A stretch of 64,000 nucleotides of DNA from Flavobacterium lipolyticum (GCF_020905335.1 NZ_JAJJMN010000001.1:1488001-1552000), one strand, 5' to 3'. Positions 9,180 to 18,806 are shown, counted from the first letter of the stretch. The notes: generated by a model not told the origin, from the letters alone. A program made the numbers and translations.

Positions 9180-10143
9180 AGTTTTTTAAATTGAATTCGT
9201 CTAAATCGTAAAATATAATTTCTTTGGGCTGCTGTGCGGTATTCTCGCTCAGTTCTTCCGCCATTTGTTTTAAATCTGCTGCCGAAATGGCCTCCATTTT
9301 TAAGAGGTCATTTTCTTCATAAAAAACGCCATTCTTATAATTGGATTTTTTTGCTTTAAAAAAGATTCCGCTTAGTTGTTGAAAATTGGGATCTTTTTTG
9401 AGTTCCGCTACATTCATTTTAGAACGTAAACCAATTACTTTTTGGTTTCGGATATGAATTCCCCACGAATATATCGGCAAGGCAAAATCAAGATGCATCG
9501 GATACTTTTTCAGGCTTTTTAAATAGCGTTCTGCAATTTTCTGATCGTATATCGAATTTAAGGAATCAGGAGCAATTGACCCCATGTTGTAGTACATCAA
9601 AACTCCGGAATCTACGTTCGGAATTTTAGTTTTCTTAAAATATTTCACCTGATGCAAGCGAATTGTTGCAGAGAGTTTTTTTCCGGAAAGCTTTTTAACA
9701 CTCTCCATAAATTTAAGATAGTTGTCTTTACTTTTAAGGGTCCAGTCGCAATCGATCTGAATTTCCTGAGATGTAATTTTGTTCTTCGTGCTGATTTCTT
9801 CAATCAAACGAACTGTTTTCTGTGCCAGATCCTCCACATCAAGAGAAGAAGACAACATCACTTTGTTTTGAATAAATACTACGGGTACAATTTCGAACTT
9901 GGTTACCGCATCCTGAAAACGAATCGGACTAAGCGGAATGGGCTGTTTGGTCTCGGGATGCTGCCCAATATCAAAATACCTAACATAAAGCTTCGTGACT
10001 TCATTGTCCTTCAAAGCAAGCTTCTCCGTTTCAGATAATTTCAGAATGGTTTTCCAGTAATAAAAAGCAACAACCGGCTTTTCATTCTTACTACAGGAAA
10101 TCAGAAAAAGAATCAGGAAACCAATAAAAAATCTTTTGATCAA
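9139..10143 (-). CDS. Lipoprotein with a TIM-barrel-like pattern, function unknown
   Basis: 334 residues. A lipobox is clear: RFFIGFLILFLISC with Cys at about residue 17, so the protein should be lipid-anchored. The body alternates short beta strands and helices: KPVVAFYYW, VTKLYVRYFDIG, EIVPVVFIQ, EIQIDCDWT, LSATIRLHQ, SGVLMYYNMG, HLDFALPIYSWG and GIFFKA. This resembles the strands of a TIM barrel such as those of glycoside hydrolases. The IDCDWT and LPIYSWG strand ends could hold acidic or aromatic active-site residues. That fold assignment is inference. It is the upstream member of an overlapping pair with the 785-residue protein at 6822-9179. Confidence 0.78.
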   Translation of the reverse strand: MIKRFFIGFLILFLISCSKNEKPVVAFYYWKTILKLSETEKLALKDNEVTKLYVRYFDIGQHPETKQPIPLSPIRFQDAVTKFEIVPVVFIQNKVMLSSSLDVEDLAQKTVRLIEEISTKNKITSQEIQIDCDWTLKSKDNYLKFMESVKKLSGKKLSATIRLHQVKYFKKTKIPNVDSGVLMYYNMGSIAPDSLNSIYDQKIAERYLKSLKKYPMHLDFALPIYSWGIHIRNQKVIGLRSKMNVAELKKDPNFQQLSGIFFKAKKSNYKNGVFYEENDLLKMEAISAADLKQMAEELSENTAQQPKEIIFYDLDEFNLKNYEKNIFEQVISCF

Positions 10144-10316
10144 AACTTAGGAGAAATTATATTTTAACCCAAAAGTAAGAAATTATATGCTGTTATAGTT
10201 TTGAAATTTAAAAAAAAGAACCGTCAGCGAAAGCTGTAAATCCTAATAAATGGCTAAAAAGTTTCAATTAAAGCAAATATAATTGTTATTTTGTGCAATC
10301 AAATTCAGAAACCGTT

Positions 10317-12011
10317 ATGTTGAAAAACAACTTTAGATATATTGCATTTTTACTGATCTTTTTTATGTTAAGCTGTGCCAAACGCGGCAGCATTACCGGC
10401 GGACTAAAAGACACACTGGCACCGGTATTGAAATACAGCTCGCCTAAAAATTTCAGCACTAATTTTAAAGGCAACGAAATTATTCTGGGATTTGACGAGT
10501 ATGTAAAACTTAAAAACCTCAACAAACAGCTTATTATTTCACCGCCAATGAAACATGAGCCATTGATTTTACCTACCACAGCGAGCAAAGTGATTACTAT
10601 TAAAATAAAGGACACTTTACAGCCTAACACTACCTACAGTTTTAACTTCGGACAAAGTATAGCAGACAACAACGAAGGAAACTCGATAAACCAATTCAAA
10701 TATGTCTTTTCAACAGGTTCTTCTATTGATTCGCTTTCGATAAGCGGACAAATTAAAGATGCTTATGAGAAAAATGTAGATAATTTTGTTTCGGTAATGC
10801 TTTATGAAGTAAACGACACCTATAAAGATTCCTTAATTTACAAGCAAAGCCCACGCTACATCACCAATACACTGGACAGTTTACGTACTTTCAAACTAGA
10901 AAATTTAAAGGCCGGAAAATACCTGCTGATGGCCCTGAAAGACAAAGGAAACAACAACAGATACAACCCTAAAGATGATAAAATCGGTTTTATCAAACAC
11001 TATATTACCGTTCCGAACGACACTGTTTTTGAATTGGAACTGTTTAAGGAGGTACTTCCATTTAAAGCTGTAAAACCTGTACAAGCCTCAGGAAACAGAC
11101 TGTACCTTCCTTATGAAGGCAAACAAAACTTTAAACTTTCGAAACCTAAAGTGGTCCTGAAACACGGGAACGAAACCATGGAAACCATTGTTACCGCATT
11201 TCCGAAAAAAGATTCCCTGCAAATTTGGTATAAACCCCTAAAAGCTAAAGCAGATTCTCTAGCAGTGGAGGTTAGTAAAGAAAAATACAACAAAAGATTT
11301 AGTGTAAAGATTAAAGACCAAAAGAAAGACACTTTAAACATAACCGCTGTTCAAAACGGGACCATCAATTTCCGTGATCGATTTACCTTAGAATCGGCTA
11401 CTCCGCTGGTAAAATTTGACAAATCCAAAATCAGACTGGTTAACAAAGATTCGACTGCTGTAGATTTTACGACAGAATACGATGAATTTGAGCAAAAACT
11501 CTATGTTGATTTCAAAAAAGAGCCTGTCGAAAAATACAGCATAACATTTTTCCCGGGCGCACTAACTGATTTTTACGAAAAATCCAATGACACTCTGGCC
11601 ATTAAACTAAGCACAAAAGAACCTGCCGATTATGGAAACCTGGTTCTGAACCTAAAAAATGTAAAACGTTTCCCCATTATTGTTGAAGCAACTAACGCAA
11701 AAGGGGATGTTGTATACGCCAGTGATTACTCTGAAGGCAAGACTAAAATGGAATTCAATTTATTAGTCCCTGATAAATTTACGATTCGAATAATCTACGA
11801 CGACAATAAGAACAGAATCTACGACTCCGGAGATTTCCTGAATAAAAAGTACGCTGAAGAAGTCTTTTATTACCAAACTGCTGTAGATGTCCGCACCAAT
11901 TGGGATGTCGATCAGGCTATTGATTTAAGCGTCCCGTTCAATCCTGAAGTAGAGAAAAAACAGGCAGAAAAAAAGAAAAAAGACGAGGAGAAAAAAAGGA
12001 AAGCCTTTTAA
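10317..12011 (+). CDS. Lipoprotein with bacterial Ig-like domain
   Basis: 564 residues from the ATG at 10317. An upstream GTG at 10293 would add eight residues, but the ATG puts the signal peptide and lipobox (LIFFMLSCAKRGS) in the normal position. After the anchor comes TGGLKDTLAPVLKYSSPKNF, the start of a bacterial Ig-like domain of the type found at the head of many flavobacterial lipoproteins (about 25-125, ending TYSFNFGQSIADNNEGN). The rest is beta-rich, with a second sandwich (about 140-210, with LKAGKYLLMALKDKG) and a highly charged C-terminal tail (EKKKKDEEKKRK). It probably acts at the cell surface or periplasm; ligands are unknown. A small membrane protein gene follows after 24 bases. 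Confidence 0.85.
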   Translation: MLKNNFRYIAFLLIFFMLSCAKRGSITGGLKDTLAPVLKYSSPKNFSTNFKGNEIILGFDEYVKLKNLNKQLIISPPMKHEPLILPTTASKVITIKIKDTLQPNTTYSFNFGQSIADNNEGNSINQFKYVFSTGSSIDSLSISGQIKDAYEKNVDNFVSVMLYEVNDTYKDSLIYKQSPRYITNTLDSLRTFKLENLKAGKYLLMALKDKGNNNRYNPKDDKIGFIKHYITVPNDTVFELELFKEVLPFKAVKPVQASGNRLYLPYEGKQNFKLSKPKVVLKHGNETMETIVTAFPKKDSLQIWYKPLKAKADSLAVEVSKEKYNKRFSVKIKDQKKDTLNITAVQNGTINFRDRFTLESATPLVKFDKSKIRLVNKDSTAVDFTTEYDEFEQKLYVDFKKEPVEKYSITFFPGALTDFYEKSNDTLAIKLSTKEPADYGNLVLNLKNVKRFPIIVEATNAKGDVVYASDYSEGKTKMEFNLLVPDKFTIRIIYDDNKNRIYDSGDFLNKKYAEEVFYYQTAVDVRTNWDVDQAIDLSVPFNPEVEKKQAEKKKKDEEKKRKAF

Positions 12012-12035
12012 ATTTTAATAGCTGAGCGCAGCGCT

Positions 12036-12479
12036 ATGGAAAACGATTGGATTGAAAAAGAAAACTGGTTCAAAAGAAACTGGAAATGGTTTTTACCTTC
12101 CGCCTTCCTATGTCTGTTTTTAATTGGATTTTTGGCCGCTTCAACCTCTCCCGAAGGCATCACCGATATCGCCAAAGCTTATTCAGACGAGCTGCTTTTT
12201 GAAAAAGCAATTGAAAAAGCGAATAAAAATCCAAGCATACTTGAAAATATCGGCACAATTGAACCCATCGACAAACTGGCTATTCTGGAAGGAAACGTTA
12301 GGTATTCCAACCATCATAATACCGTCAACTTATCGGTAAGAGTCAACGGAGCCAAAAGAAAGGGTAAATTAAACATTTCTGCCTTCAAAAAAGGAACAGT
12401 ATGGGCGTACCAAAAAATTACTGTCCGCGCCAAAAATCCTGAAACCGAAATTATCGTCTTAGAAGAACCTCAAAAATAA
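12036..12479 (+). CDS. Coa1-family membrane protein
   Basis: 147 residues with one N-terminal membrane helix (about 18-35, WFLPSAFLCLFLIGFLAAS) after a WIEKENWFKRNWKW lead. The soluble domain (about 50-147) contains the helix then strands seen in Tim21/Coa1-like proteins: EKAIEKANKNPSILENIG, then IEGNVRYSN-like strands (here ILEGNVRYSNHHN), then SVRVNGAKRKGKL and a final VWAYQKITVRAK. The family has been named for cytochrome c oxidase assembly factor Coa1, but the role of the bacterial members is not established. It lies 24 bases downstream of the Ig-like lipoprotein and converges on the omega-amidase gene. Confidence 0.7.
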   Translation: MENDWIEKENWFKRNWKWFLPSAFLCLFLIGFLAASTSPEGITDIAKAYSDELLFEKAIEKANKNPSILENIGTIEPIDKLAILEGNVRYSNHHNTVNLSVRVNGAKRKGKLNISAFKKGTVWAYQKITVRAKNPETEIIVLEEPQK

Positions 12480-12494
12480 GCTTTCGAATTAGAA

Positions 12495-13262
12495 TCAAAG
12501 ATCGATTCTAAACACATCTTTGTCGCTTAAAAAATCAAGTTTTTTTCGGGTTTCTAACATAGTGTTCTTATCCAGTTCCACCACAAAAACATCTTCGGTC
12601 TCCTGTGGTTCGAGAATATAATTTCCTAAAAAATCAACCGCTTGCGAATGCCCAATATGTTCAAAATTATTGGCATCCAGTCCTACTCTGTTCACCCCAA
12701 TTACATAACTTAGATTCTCGATCGCACGAGCCTTAAGCAAAGCATCCCAGGCGTTAGTTCTTACTTTAGGCCAGTTGGCGACATACAGTAGTAAATCGTA
12801 GTTCTCTACATTTCGGGCAAAAACGGGAAATCTCAAATCATAACAAACCTGCAGGCAAATCTTCCAATCCAAATAATTCACAATTACTTTTTCATCTCCT
12901 TTGGTATAAAACTGATCTTCTCCTGCTAGCGAAAACAAATGGCGTTTGTTGTAATATTGAATTTCACCTGACGGAAAAACAAATACCATTCGATTGTAAT
13001 ACTTCTCGTTCTCCACAATAACAAGACTTCCCACAATAGCTGCTTTTTTTTGTTTCGCCAAAGACTGTATCCAGGAGATCGTTTCTCCCTGCATTGTTTC
13101 GGCAACTGCGGCGGCATTCATGGTAAATCCCGTTGAAAACATCTCCGGCAGCACGATCAGATTAACGTCAGTATCGATTGTATTGATTTTGGATTCGAAT
13201 TGCTTTCTGTTCTCTGAAGCATTCTCCCAGTAAAGATTGGATTGTATAAGTGCGATTTTCAT
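12495..13262 (-). CDS. Omega-amidase, nitrilase superfamily (YafV type)
   Basis: 255 residues, the normal size for a single nitrilase-fold domain. The catalytic triad is visible: Glu40 in VLPEMFSTGF, Lys106 in YYNKRHLF and Cys140 in CLQVCYDLRFP. The YDLRFP context and the NKRHLFSLAGE segment fit the omega-amidase branch (YafV), which hydrolyses alpha-ketoglutaramate or alpha-ketosuccinamate, the products of glutamine or asparagine transamination, in the cytoplasm. Another amide as substrate cannot be excluded. The start at ATG 13262 places the first strand (KIALIQSNL) at the family position. The gene is a single unit converging on the Coa1-like gene, with 15 bases between the stops. Confidence 0.88.
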   Translation of the reverse strand: MKIALIQSNLYWENASENRKQFESKINTIDTDVNLIVLPEMFSTGFTMNAAAVAETMQGETISWIQSLAKQKKAAIVGSLVIVENEKYYNRMVFVFPSGEIQYYNKRHLFSLAGEDQFYTKGDEKVIVNYLDWKICLQVCYDLRFPVFARNVENYDLLLYVANWPKVRTNAWDALLKARAIENLSYVIGVNRVGLDANNFEHIGHSQAVDFLGNYILEPQETEDVFVVELDKNTMLETRKKLDFLSDKDVFRIDL

Positions 13263-13394
13263 ATGGTAAAAATACCTTTTTTTTAAACAAAAAGTCTAAA
13301 TAAGATTTGAGTTTCACAAACCCTCCTACAAAGAGCTACAAACCCAGTAAATATCGGATTTTTCAGAATAAAAAAACATTATCTGAAAAAATTA

Positions 13395-13431
13395 TGCAAA
13401 AATCTTGCACAATTTATGCGAAAATATTGCT
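13395..13431. promoter_or_regulatory. Double TGCA-N7-TGCA operator upstream of susC1
   Basis: Two copies of the same motif lie on the same face of the helix: TGCA-N7-TGCA at 13395-13409 and TGCG-N7-TGCT at 13417-13431, 22 bases apart start to start. The second copy ends 20 bases before the TAnnTTTG element, so a bound protein would cover the -33 region. The motif recurs upstream of susC2, the DeoR gene and the GH20 gene and is read here as the operator of that DeoR protein. Confidence 0.65.
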
Positions 13432-13451
13432 AACAATGAATATAATTTATA

Positions 13452-13459
13452 TATATTTG
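13452..13459 (+). promoter_or_regulatory. Bacteroidota-type -7 element for the susC1 operon
   Basis: TATATTTG matches the TAnnTTTG -7 consensus of the Bacteroidota primary sigma factor, with TTG-containing sequence 22 bases upstream. Transcription would start near 13466, giving a leader of about 320 bases before the susC1 start. That leader holds a hairpin at 13688-13712 (ATTCGT with ACGAAT) and a second at about 13723-13739 (TTTCAC with GTGAAA). Confidence 0.55.
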
Positions 13460-13501
13460 ACCGCTGATTAAAAAACACAACACCTTAAAAAACACTTAAT
13501 T

Positions 13502-13630
13502 ATGAAAAAACACCCCGTTTTAAAGGGCACACCGCCAACAATGATTCTTACAAATAGTCACGAATCATTTGCAATAAAAAAGCAAAACACTAAAATACCA
13601 CAAGCAGATTCCTTATTCTTTAAAGCGTAA
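13502..13630 (+). CDS. Possible short leader ORF in the susC1 5' region (42 codons)
   Basis: An ATG at 13502, about 36 bases after the predicted transcription start, opens a 42-codon frame beginning MKKHPVLKGT and ending SLFFKA. In the +1 frame the DNA stays open from 13578 to a stop at 13688 and would read LKRNTKATVKTTTVV near its end, so one coding region broken by a frameshift is possible. Neither peptide is familiar. There is no signal peptide or known motif, and the amino-acid bias could simply reflect AT-rich sequence. I list it because the region is otherwise an unexplained leader of 320 bases. Confidence 0.2.
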   Translation: MKKHPVLKGTPPTMILTNSHESFAIKKQNTKIPQADSLFFKA

Positions 13631-13788
13631 TACTAAAGCTACAGTAAAGACCACAACTGTAGTAAAAGCAACAGGATTCTATTTCTAATAATTCGTCTTC
13701 AGGAAACGAATTAAGAAACTCTTTCACCTCACCAGTGAAACAAAAAAACAATCAATCAATAAACCTCAACTAACTAAAAACCCAAAGA

Positions 13789-16700
13789 ATGAAACAAACT
13801 ATTTTATTATTTATGTTCTTTTTTGCGCTGCAGGTCACCCAGGCGCAAGTAAAAACCATCAAAGGAACAGTGACCGACACTAATGGCATCTCGATACCGG
13901 GAGCATCCATAAGCATAAAAGAAGAAAAAAGAGGTACTACAACCGATTTTGACGGTAAATTCTCTATCGACGTACAAGAAGGAAAAACACTGACGATCTC
14001 TTTTTTAGGATTAGAACCTCAAAATATTCTTGTAGGCAATTCTAACAACCTCAACATAAAACTAAAAGAAGCTGCAGCAACAGCCCTTTCCGGTGTGGTA
14101 GTTACTGCATTAGGCCTAAAAAGAGAAAGAAAGGAACTGGGCTATTCTTTTCAGGACGTAAAAGGAAAAGATTTGGCGGACAATCCCACAATAAGTGTTG
14201 CCCAATCTTTGTATGGAAAAGTGGCGGGTGTTAACATTTCTCAAACCACAGGAGGTATTGGAGGCAGTTCCAGAATTGTAATAAGAGGGAACCGATCTAT
14301 AAGCGGAGACAACCAGCCCCTTTATGTTGTAGACGGAGTTACCTTGGGAAACACCGGACTTGGAAGCATAACAGACAATAAATCGACCAGATACTCCGAA
14401 GGAAGAGACAATGGAGATGGATTGTCCAGTATAAATACAGATGACATTGAAAATATTTCTGTGCTAAAAGGAGGAGCTGCCAGTGCTCTTTACGGAGAAC
14501 GTGGCGCCAATGGTGTCATTGTTATTACTACCAAAAAAGGAAAAAGAAACTCTTTGAAAGTCGATTGGAACAGCACTACTACTTTTGACCAAATCAATTC
14601 AAGATACAAAGACTACCAAAAAGAATATGGCACAGGAACAAATGGAACACTGCCAAATACTGATGAAATCGCAAATGGACGAAATGCTACTACCAGCGCC
14701 TGGGGTCCACGATTCGGATCTCCCGGCAACACTTCAGTTCGAATCTTTGACGGATCCTACAAACCTTACGAATACATGAAAAACAACTTTAAAGATTTTT
14801 TCAGAACAGCCGTAACCGTAAACAACAGCATTAGTCTTTCAGGCGGTGGAGATAATACCACCTTCAGATTAAACTATTCCAATATTGATGCTACAGATAT
14901 CGTTCCTAAAACCGGTCTTAAACGAAATACATTCACATTAGGTGTCAATTCTCAAATCAAAAAACTGACATTAGATGCCAAATTCAATTACATTACAGAA
15001 AACACCAACAACAGACCCGCCCTTTCAGACGATGCCGGCAATCTTGGATTGACAGTAACCTCACTCGCACCAAACTTCAATCAAGCCTGGTTAAAAAATT
15101 ATGAAGATCCAAACGGCAACTACTATCAATGGAACTCCGACCCAAATAAATTAAATCCTTACTTTGTATTAGACGAAAACAAAAATGTAACCGAAAAACA
15201 CCGAATATTAGGGAATTTCAGCGCAACCTATGCCTTTACCGATTGGCTAAGCGCTACCGGAAGAGCAGGAATTGATCGATTTACATTTGAAAGTTCTGAT
15301 TTTGTCAACGAAGGAACCACCTGGACTGCAAGGCAGAATGGATCTTTAATCAACAGCAGTACAACCTTTCAGGAATACAACGCCGAAGCCTTATTAAATG
15401 CTCAGAAATCGTTCGGCGATTTTAATCTGTCAGTGGGCGTTGGTGCTAACCAAAGAAACACCCAAAGAATTGTTTCGGGGGTAGCTCTTTCGGACATGTT
15501 TTTTAATGGAGTAAACAAACAATCTAACTTTCTATCCTCAGTCTTAAGTCCGAAAACAAATGATGAAATATTAGTACGCTCTTTATACACCTACGTGAGA
15601 GCCAATTACAAAAACTATTTATTCCTTGATTTTACGGGACGTAACGACTGGAACTCAACTCTGGCCTCAGCCATAACCTCTCTTGATAATAATAACTATT
15701 CCTATTTTTATCCGTCTGTATCTTCCAGTTTTATTTTTACTGATGGATTGGACATTAAGAATGACGTGTTAACTTTTGGAAAGATCAGAGCCTCCTGGGC
15801 AACTACCGCAAAAGCACTGGAAGCTCCATACGCCACTTTATTAAATTACAACATACAAGCCAAACCTTTGTTAGGAAACCCTATCGGTTCGATTAACAAT
15901 AATATTATTCCAAACAACAACCTAAAACCAGAACTTACCACCAGCTACGAAGCCGGAATTGATTTAGGATTCTTTAAAAATCGCTTACAAGTTGATTTAT
16001 CGTATTACTACACCAGAACAAAAAATCAACTGATTGTATTAAACACCTCACAAGCTTCCGGTTTTGTTGGCGTTAATGCAAACGCGGGTACGGTTGAAAA
16101 CAAAGGTTTTGAAGCCTTAATAACCGCCGGAATTTTCAGAAAACCAGATGGCTTTAATTGGGACATCACCTTCAATTTTGCTAAAAATGACAACAAATTA
16201 ATCGAGCTAACAGACAAAACCGACCTACAAGTGATCTCGAATGCAAGATGGGCCGGAGCTCAAATTGTTGCAAAAGTCGGACAAAGTACTACAGAGATTT
16301 ACGGTAAAAAATTCCAAAGATCTCCTGATGGACAAATTCTTATAGGAGCAAACGGAAATCCTCTGTTGACATCAACTTTGGAAAGCTTTGGAAAAGCGGC
16401 ACCTGATTGGGTTGGAGGGGTTACCAATGAGTTCTCCTACAAAGGAATTAGTCTTAGAGCCAATCTTGACATGAAATTTGGAGGCAAACTATACTCCATG
16501 ACTAACGCTAACGCTGCTGCTGCAGGACTGTCCAGCAGAACTCTTGACGGAAGAGATGAATTTAATGCGTGGTTTGCGCAGCAGATCGCCTCCGGAAAAA
16601 CACCAGCAGATATCGCTAAATTACAACCTGGTGCGGGACTTATTGTAGACGGTGTAAATGAAGTTAGAGACACTAACGGTAATGTAACCGGATACAAAGA

Positions 16701-17025
16701 CAACACCACACCGGTGAATCCGCAAACTTACTGGAGAAGCTTATATGGAGACGATACCACACCGGAACCCTTTATTTATGATGCCTCTTATGTTAAACTA
16801 AGAGAACTCTCTATAGGTTATGATTTTCCAAAAAAATGGTTAAAAGGTACCGGGTTTGAAAGATTTAAATTCTCTGTTATTGCCCGAAATTTATGGACTA
16901 TTTACTCTAAAGTCCCAAACATTGATCCGGAATCAACTTACACAAGCGGTAATGGACAAGGTTTCGAATACGGCTCTTTACCTTACAGAAGGTCTTACGG
17001 CTTTAACCTACAATTATCATTCTAA
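13789..17025 (+). CDS. SusC/RagA-family TonB-linked outer-membrane transporter (first pair)
   Basis: 1078 residues. Signal peptide 1-19 (cleavage near VTQAQ). The carboxypeptidase-regulatory-like domain spans about 24-98 (IKGTVTDTNGISIPGASISI). The plug (about 105-255) carries the SusC signatures VVVTALGLKRERKELGYSFQ, IVIRGNRSISGDNQPLYVVD and LKGGAASALYGERGANGVI. The barrel runs to the C-terminal SYGFNLQLSF. SusC proteins import glycans or other large nutrients through the outer membrane with a SusD lid lipoprotein, which follows here after 18 bases. Two TGCA-N7-TGCA operators lie upstream. The cargo is not readable; the locus context (GH20, KDG pathway enzymes) suggests an N-acetylhexosamine-containing or related compound. 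Confidence 0.95.
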   Translation: MKQTILLFMFFFALQVTQAQVKTIKGTVTDTNGISIPGASISIKEEKRGTTTDFDGKFSIDVQEGKTLTISFLGLEPQNILVGNSNNLNIKLKEAAATALSGVVVTALGLKRERKELGYSFQDVKGKDLADNPTISVAQSLYGKVAGVNISQTTGGIGGSSRIVIRGNRSISGDNQPLYVVDGVTLGNTGLGSITDNKSTRYSEGRDNGDGLSSINTDDIENISVLKGGAASALYGERGANGVIVITTKKGKRNSLKVDWNSTTTFDQINSRYKDYQKEYGTGTNGTLPNTDEIANGRNATTSAWGPRFGSPGNTSVRIFDGSYKPYEYMKNNFKDFFRTAVTVNNSISLSGGGDNTTFRLNYSNIDATDIVPKTGLKRNTFTLGVNSQIKKLTLDAKFNYITENTNNRPALSDDAGNLGLTVTSLAPNFNQAWLKNYEDPNGNYYQWNSDPNKLNPYFVLDENKNVTEKHRILGNFSATYAFTDWLSATGRAGIDRFTFESSDFVNEGTTWTARQNGSLINSSTTFQEYNAEALLNAQKSFGDFNLSVGVGANQRNTQRIVSGVALSDMFFNGVNKQSNFLSSVLSPKTNDEILVRSLYTYVRANYKNYLFLDFTGRNDWNSTLASAITSLDNNNYSYFYPSVSSSFIFTDGLDIKNDVLTFGKIRASWATTAKALEAPYATLLNYNIQAKPLLGNPIGSINNNIIPNNNLKPELTTSYEAGIDLGFFKNRLQVDLSYYYTRTKNQLIVLNTSQASGFVGVNANAGTVENKGFEALITAGIFRKPDGFNWDITFNFAKNDNKLIELTDKTDLQVISNARWAGAQIVAKVGQSTTEIYGKKFQRSPDGQILIGANGNPLLTSTLESFGKAAPDWVGGVTNEFSYKGISLRANLDMKFGGKLYSMTNANAAAAGLSSRTLDGRDEFNAWFAQQIASGKTPADIAKLQPGAGLIVDGVNEVRDTNGNVTGYKDNTTPVNPQTYWRSLYGDDTTPEPFIYDASYVKLRELSIGYDFPKKWLKGTGFERFKFSVIARNLWTIYSKVPNIDPESTYTSGNGQGFEYGSLPYRRSYGFNLQLSF

Positions 17026-17043
17026 TCTTTTAACTGCATCGAA

Positions 17044-18546
17044 ATGAAAAAACATATATTACAACTAACAAAATATGCGCTAGGCTTGCTTCTAATGCTT
17101 ACCGTAACTAACTGTGCTGACGATGAACTTTTCAGAGAAACAAACACCAACCCTGAAGGCTTTCAAACCATTGAACCTTACACTCAGATAACCGGAATAC
17201 AAGCCGGTTTATCCGGTGGCTGGTTTGAGCAATGGAGAGCCAACCTTATATATGGAGAAGGTTTTATTCAACATCTTGGCGGATCATGGAGCGTCGCCAA
17301 CTATGGCTCTTTTTATATTTCTAACAGAGAATATCAAGACGCTCTTTGGTTTTCAAACTATGGAGGCGGAATCGTGCGAAACTTAACAGATGTTCTGGAA
17401 AGAACAAAAGGAAAACCAGAATACACCAACTTAAATGCTGTTGCAAAAACACTGAAAGTTATGGTATATCAACGCTTAACCGATTTGTATGGAGATGTTC
17501 CCTATTCTGAAGCAGGCTTTGGCGATTTGCAGAAAATTTTCTATCCGAAATACGACAGTCAGAAAGACATTTATACCGATTTTTTTAAAGTACTAGACGA
17601 AGCACAAAGTCAATTACAATCTGGAACTGATGCAATAAAAGGAGATCTCTTTTACGAAGGCAATGTCTCGAAGTGGAAAAAAATGATCAATTCCTTACGA
17701 TTACGCATTGCTATGAGAATTTCAAAAGTAGACCCGGCATTAGCGAAAGAACAAATCAAAAAAGCGGTTACCAATGGCATCTTTACAAGCAACGACGACA
17801 ACTGCTACATGAAACACGACTCCACCCTTCCGGAAACAGTTGGTGCTTTTAACAATGGAAACGGACTTTCTCAAGCCTTAAAGGGTTCCGGAGGCGTATA
17901 CGATCATCCTACCATCACAATATTAAATATCCTAAAAGATGATCCAAGAAAAAACATATGGTTCAGAGTAAATCCGAAAGGCGTTTACGAAGGCATTAAT
18001 CCGAATGATTACAGATGGGACCACAAACCTGATAGTGACGCTTTATCAACCATTCAACCTTATTTATACGAAAACAGTGCCCCATATCTGCATCTTACTT
18101 ATTCAGAAACACAATTACTTCTGGCAGAAGCTTCTTTCAGAGGACTCCACCCGGGCGACACAAAAGATTATTACAAAAAAGGAATCGAAGCCGGTATCAG
18201 ACAATGGGTTATTTTTAAAGACGCCAGCATTATCAACAACAATGCTATTACTTCTTTTCTTGCTACTAAAAGTCTTACCCCTGGAAAAGAATTGGAAGAA
18301 ATTGCCACACAACAATGGCTCACTTTATTCTTAAACGGAATGGAAGCTTATAGCAATTACAGAAGAACAAACTTCCCCGTGATGATAAAAATTACTCGTG
18401 CAGACTCTGAAACCCGAGGTATTATGCCTACAAGAATACCCTATCCGGTGGAAGAATCGACCAACAACCGAGAAAACTTTTTGGCCGCCAGTGCCAAATA
18501 CAACAACAACAGCTGGCTGGCTAAAGTTTGGTGGGATGTAGATTAA
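17044..18546 (+). CDS. SusD/RagB-family surface lipoprotein (first pair)
   Basis: 500 residues. Lipobox near residue 24 (LLLMLTVTNCADDELFRETN), so it is lipid-anchored and faces outward as in SusD. The SusD-like superfamily segments follow: NTNPEGFQTIEPYTQITGIQ near the mature start, KTLKVMVYQRLTDLYGDVPY (about 138-158) and the TPR-like LLLAEASFRG (about 358-367). The C-terminus has the usual TRIPYPVEES and WWDVD ending. It acts with the SusC protein 18 bases upstream as a lid that captures substrate. A terminator hairpin at 18591-18634 closes this two-gene unit. Confidence 0.94.
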   Translation: MKKHILQLTKYALGLLLMLTVTNCADDELFRETNTNPEGFQTIEPYTQITGIQAGLSGGWFEQWRANLIYGEGFIQHLGGSWSVANYGSFYISNREYQDALWFSNYGGGIVRNLTDVLERTKGKPEYTNLNAVAKTLKVMVYQRLTDLYGDVPYSEAGFGDLQKIFYPKYDSQKDIYTDFFKVLDEAQSQLQSGTDAIKGDLFYEGNVSKWKKMINSLRLRIAMRISKVDPALAKEQIKKAVTNGIFTSNDDNCYMKHDSTLPETVGAFNNGNGLSQALKGSGGVYDHPTITILNILKDDPRKNIWFRVNPKGVYEGINPNDYRWDHKPDSDALSTIQPYLYENSAPYLHLTYSETQLLLAEASFRGLHPGDTKDYYKKGIEAGIRQWVIFKDASIINNNAITSFLATKSLTPGKELEEIATQQWLTLFLNGMEAYSNYRRTNFPVMIKITRADSETRGIMPTRIPYPVEESTNNRENFLAASAKYNNNSWLAKVWWDVD

Positions 18547-18590
18547 ACCGCTAAACCCTAACCCAACACCACTCCTTTCATGTTGATCCT

Positions 18591-18634
18591 AATACCATTC
18601 GTAATTTATATTGAATTATGAATGGTATTTTTTT
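18591..18634 (+). terminator. Terminator after susD1
   Basis: AATACCATTC and GAATGGTATT form a long stem extended inward by AATT/AATT, followed by TTTTTT. It separates the first susCD unit from the second. The remainder of the 365-base gap (18547-18911) holds the operator pair and promoter of susC2; no gene is seen. Confidence 0.8.
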
Positions 18635-18806
18635 AGGCTTTTCCGATCAAAAACAAGCAAAATCACCCGTTCATACCCTTCTAAAAATACGAATTTTAAG
18701 ATTAAAACGAATTCTTTCCCTAAAAACTCATTCTGCAAAATTTTCTCAGAACACCTTTAGAAACCTCATTTCTTTTGGATTATAAAAACACTTCAGAAAA
18801 AAATAT

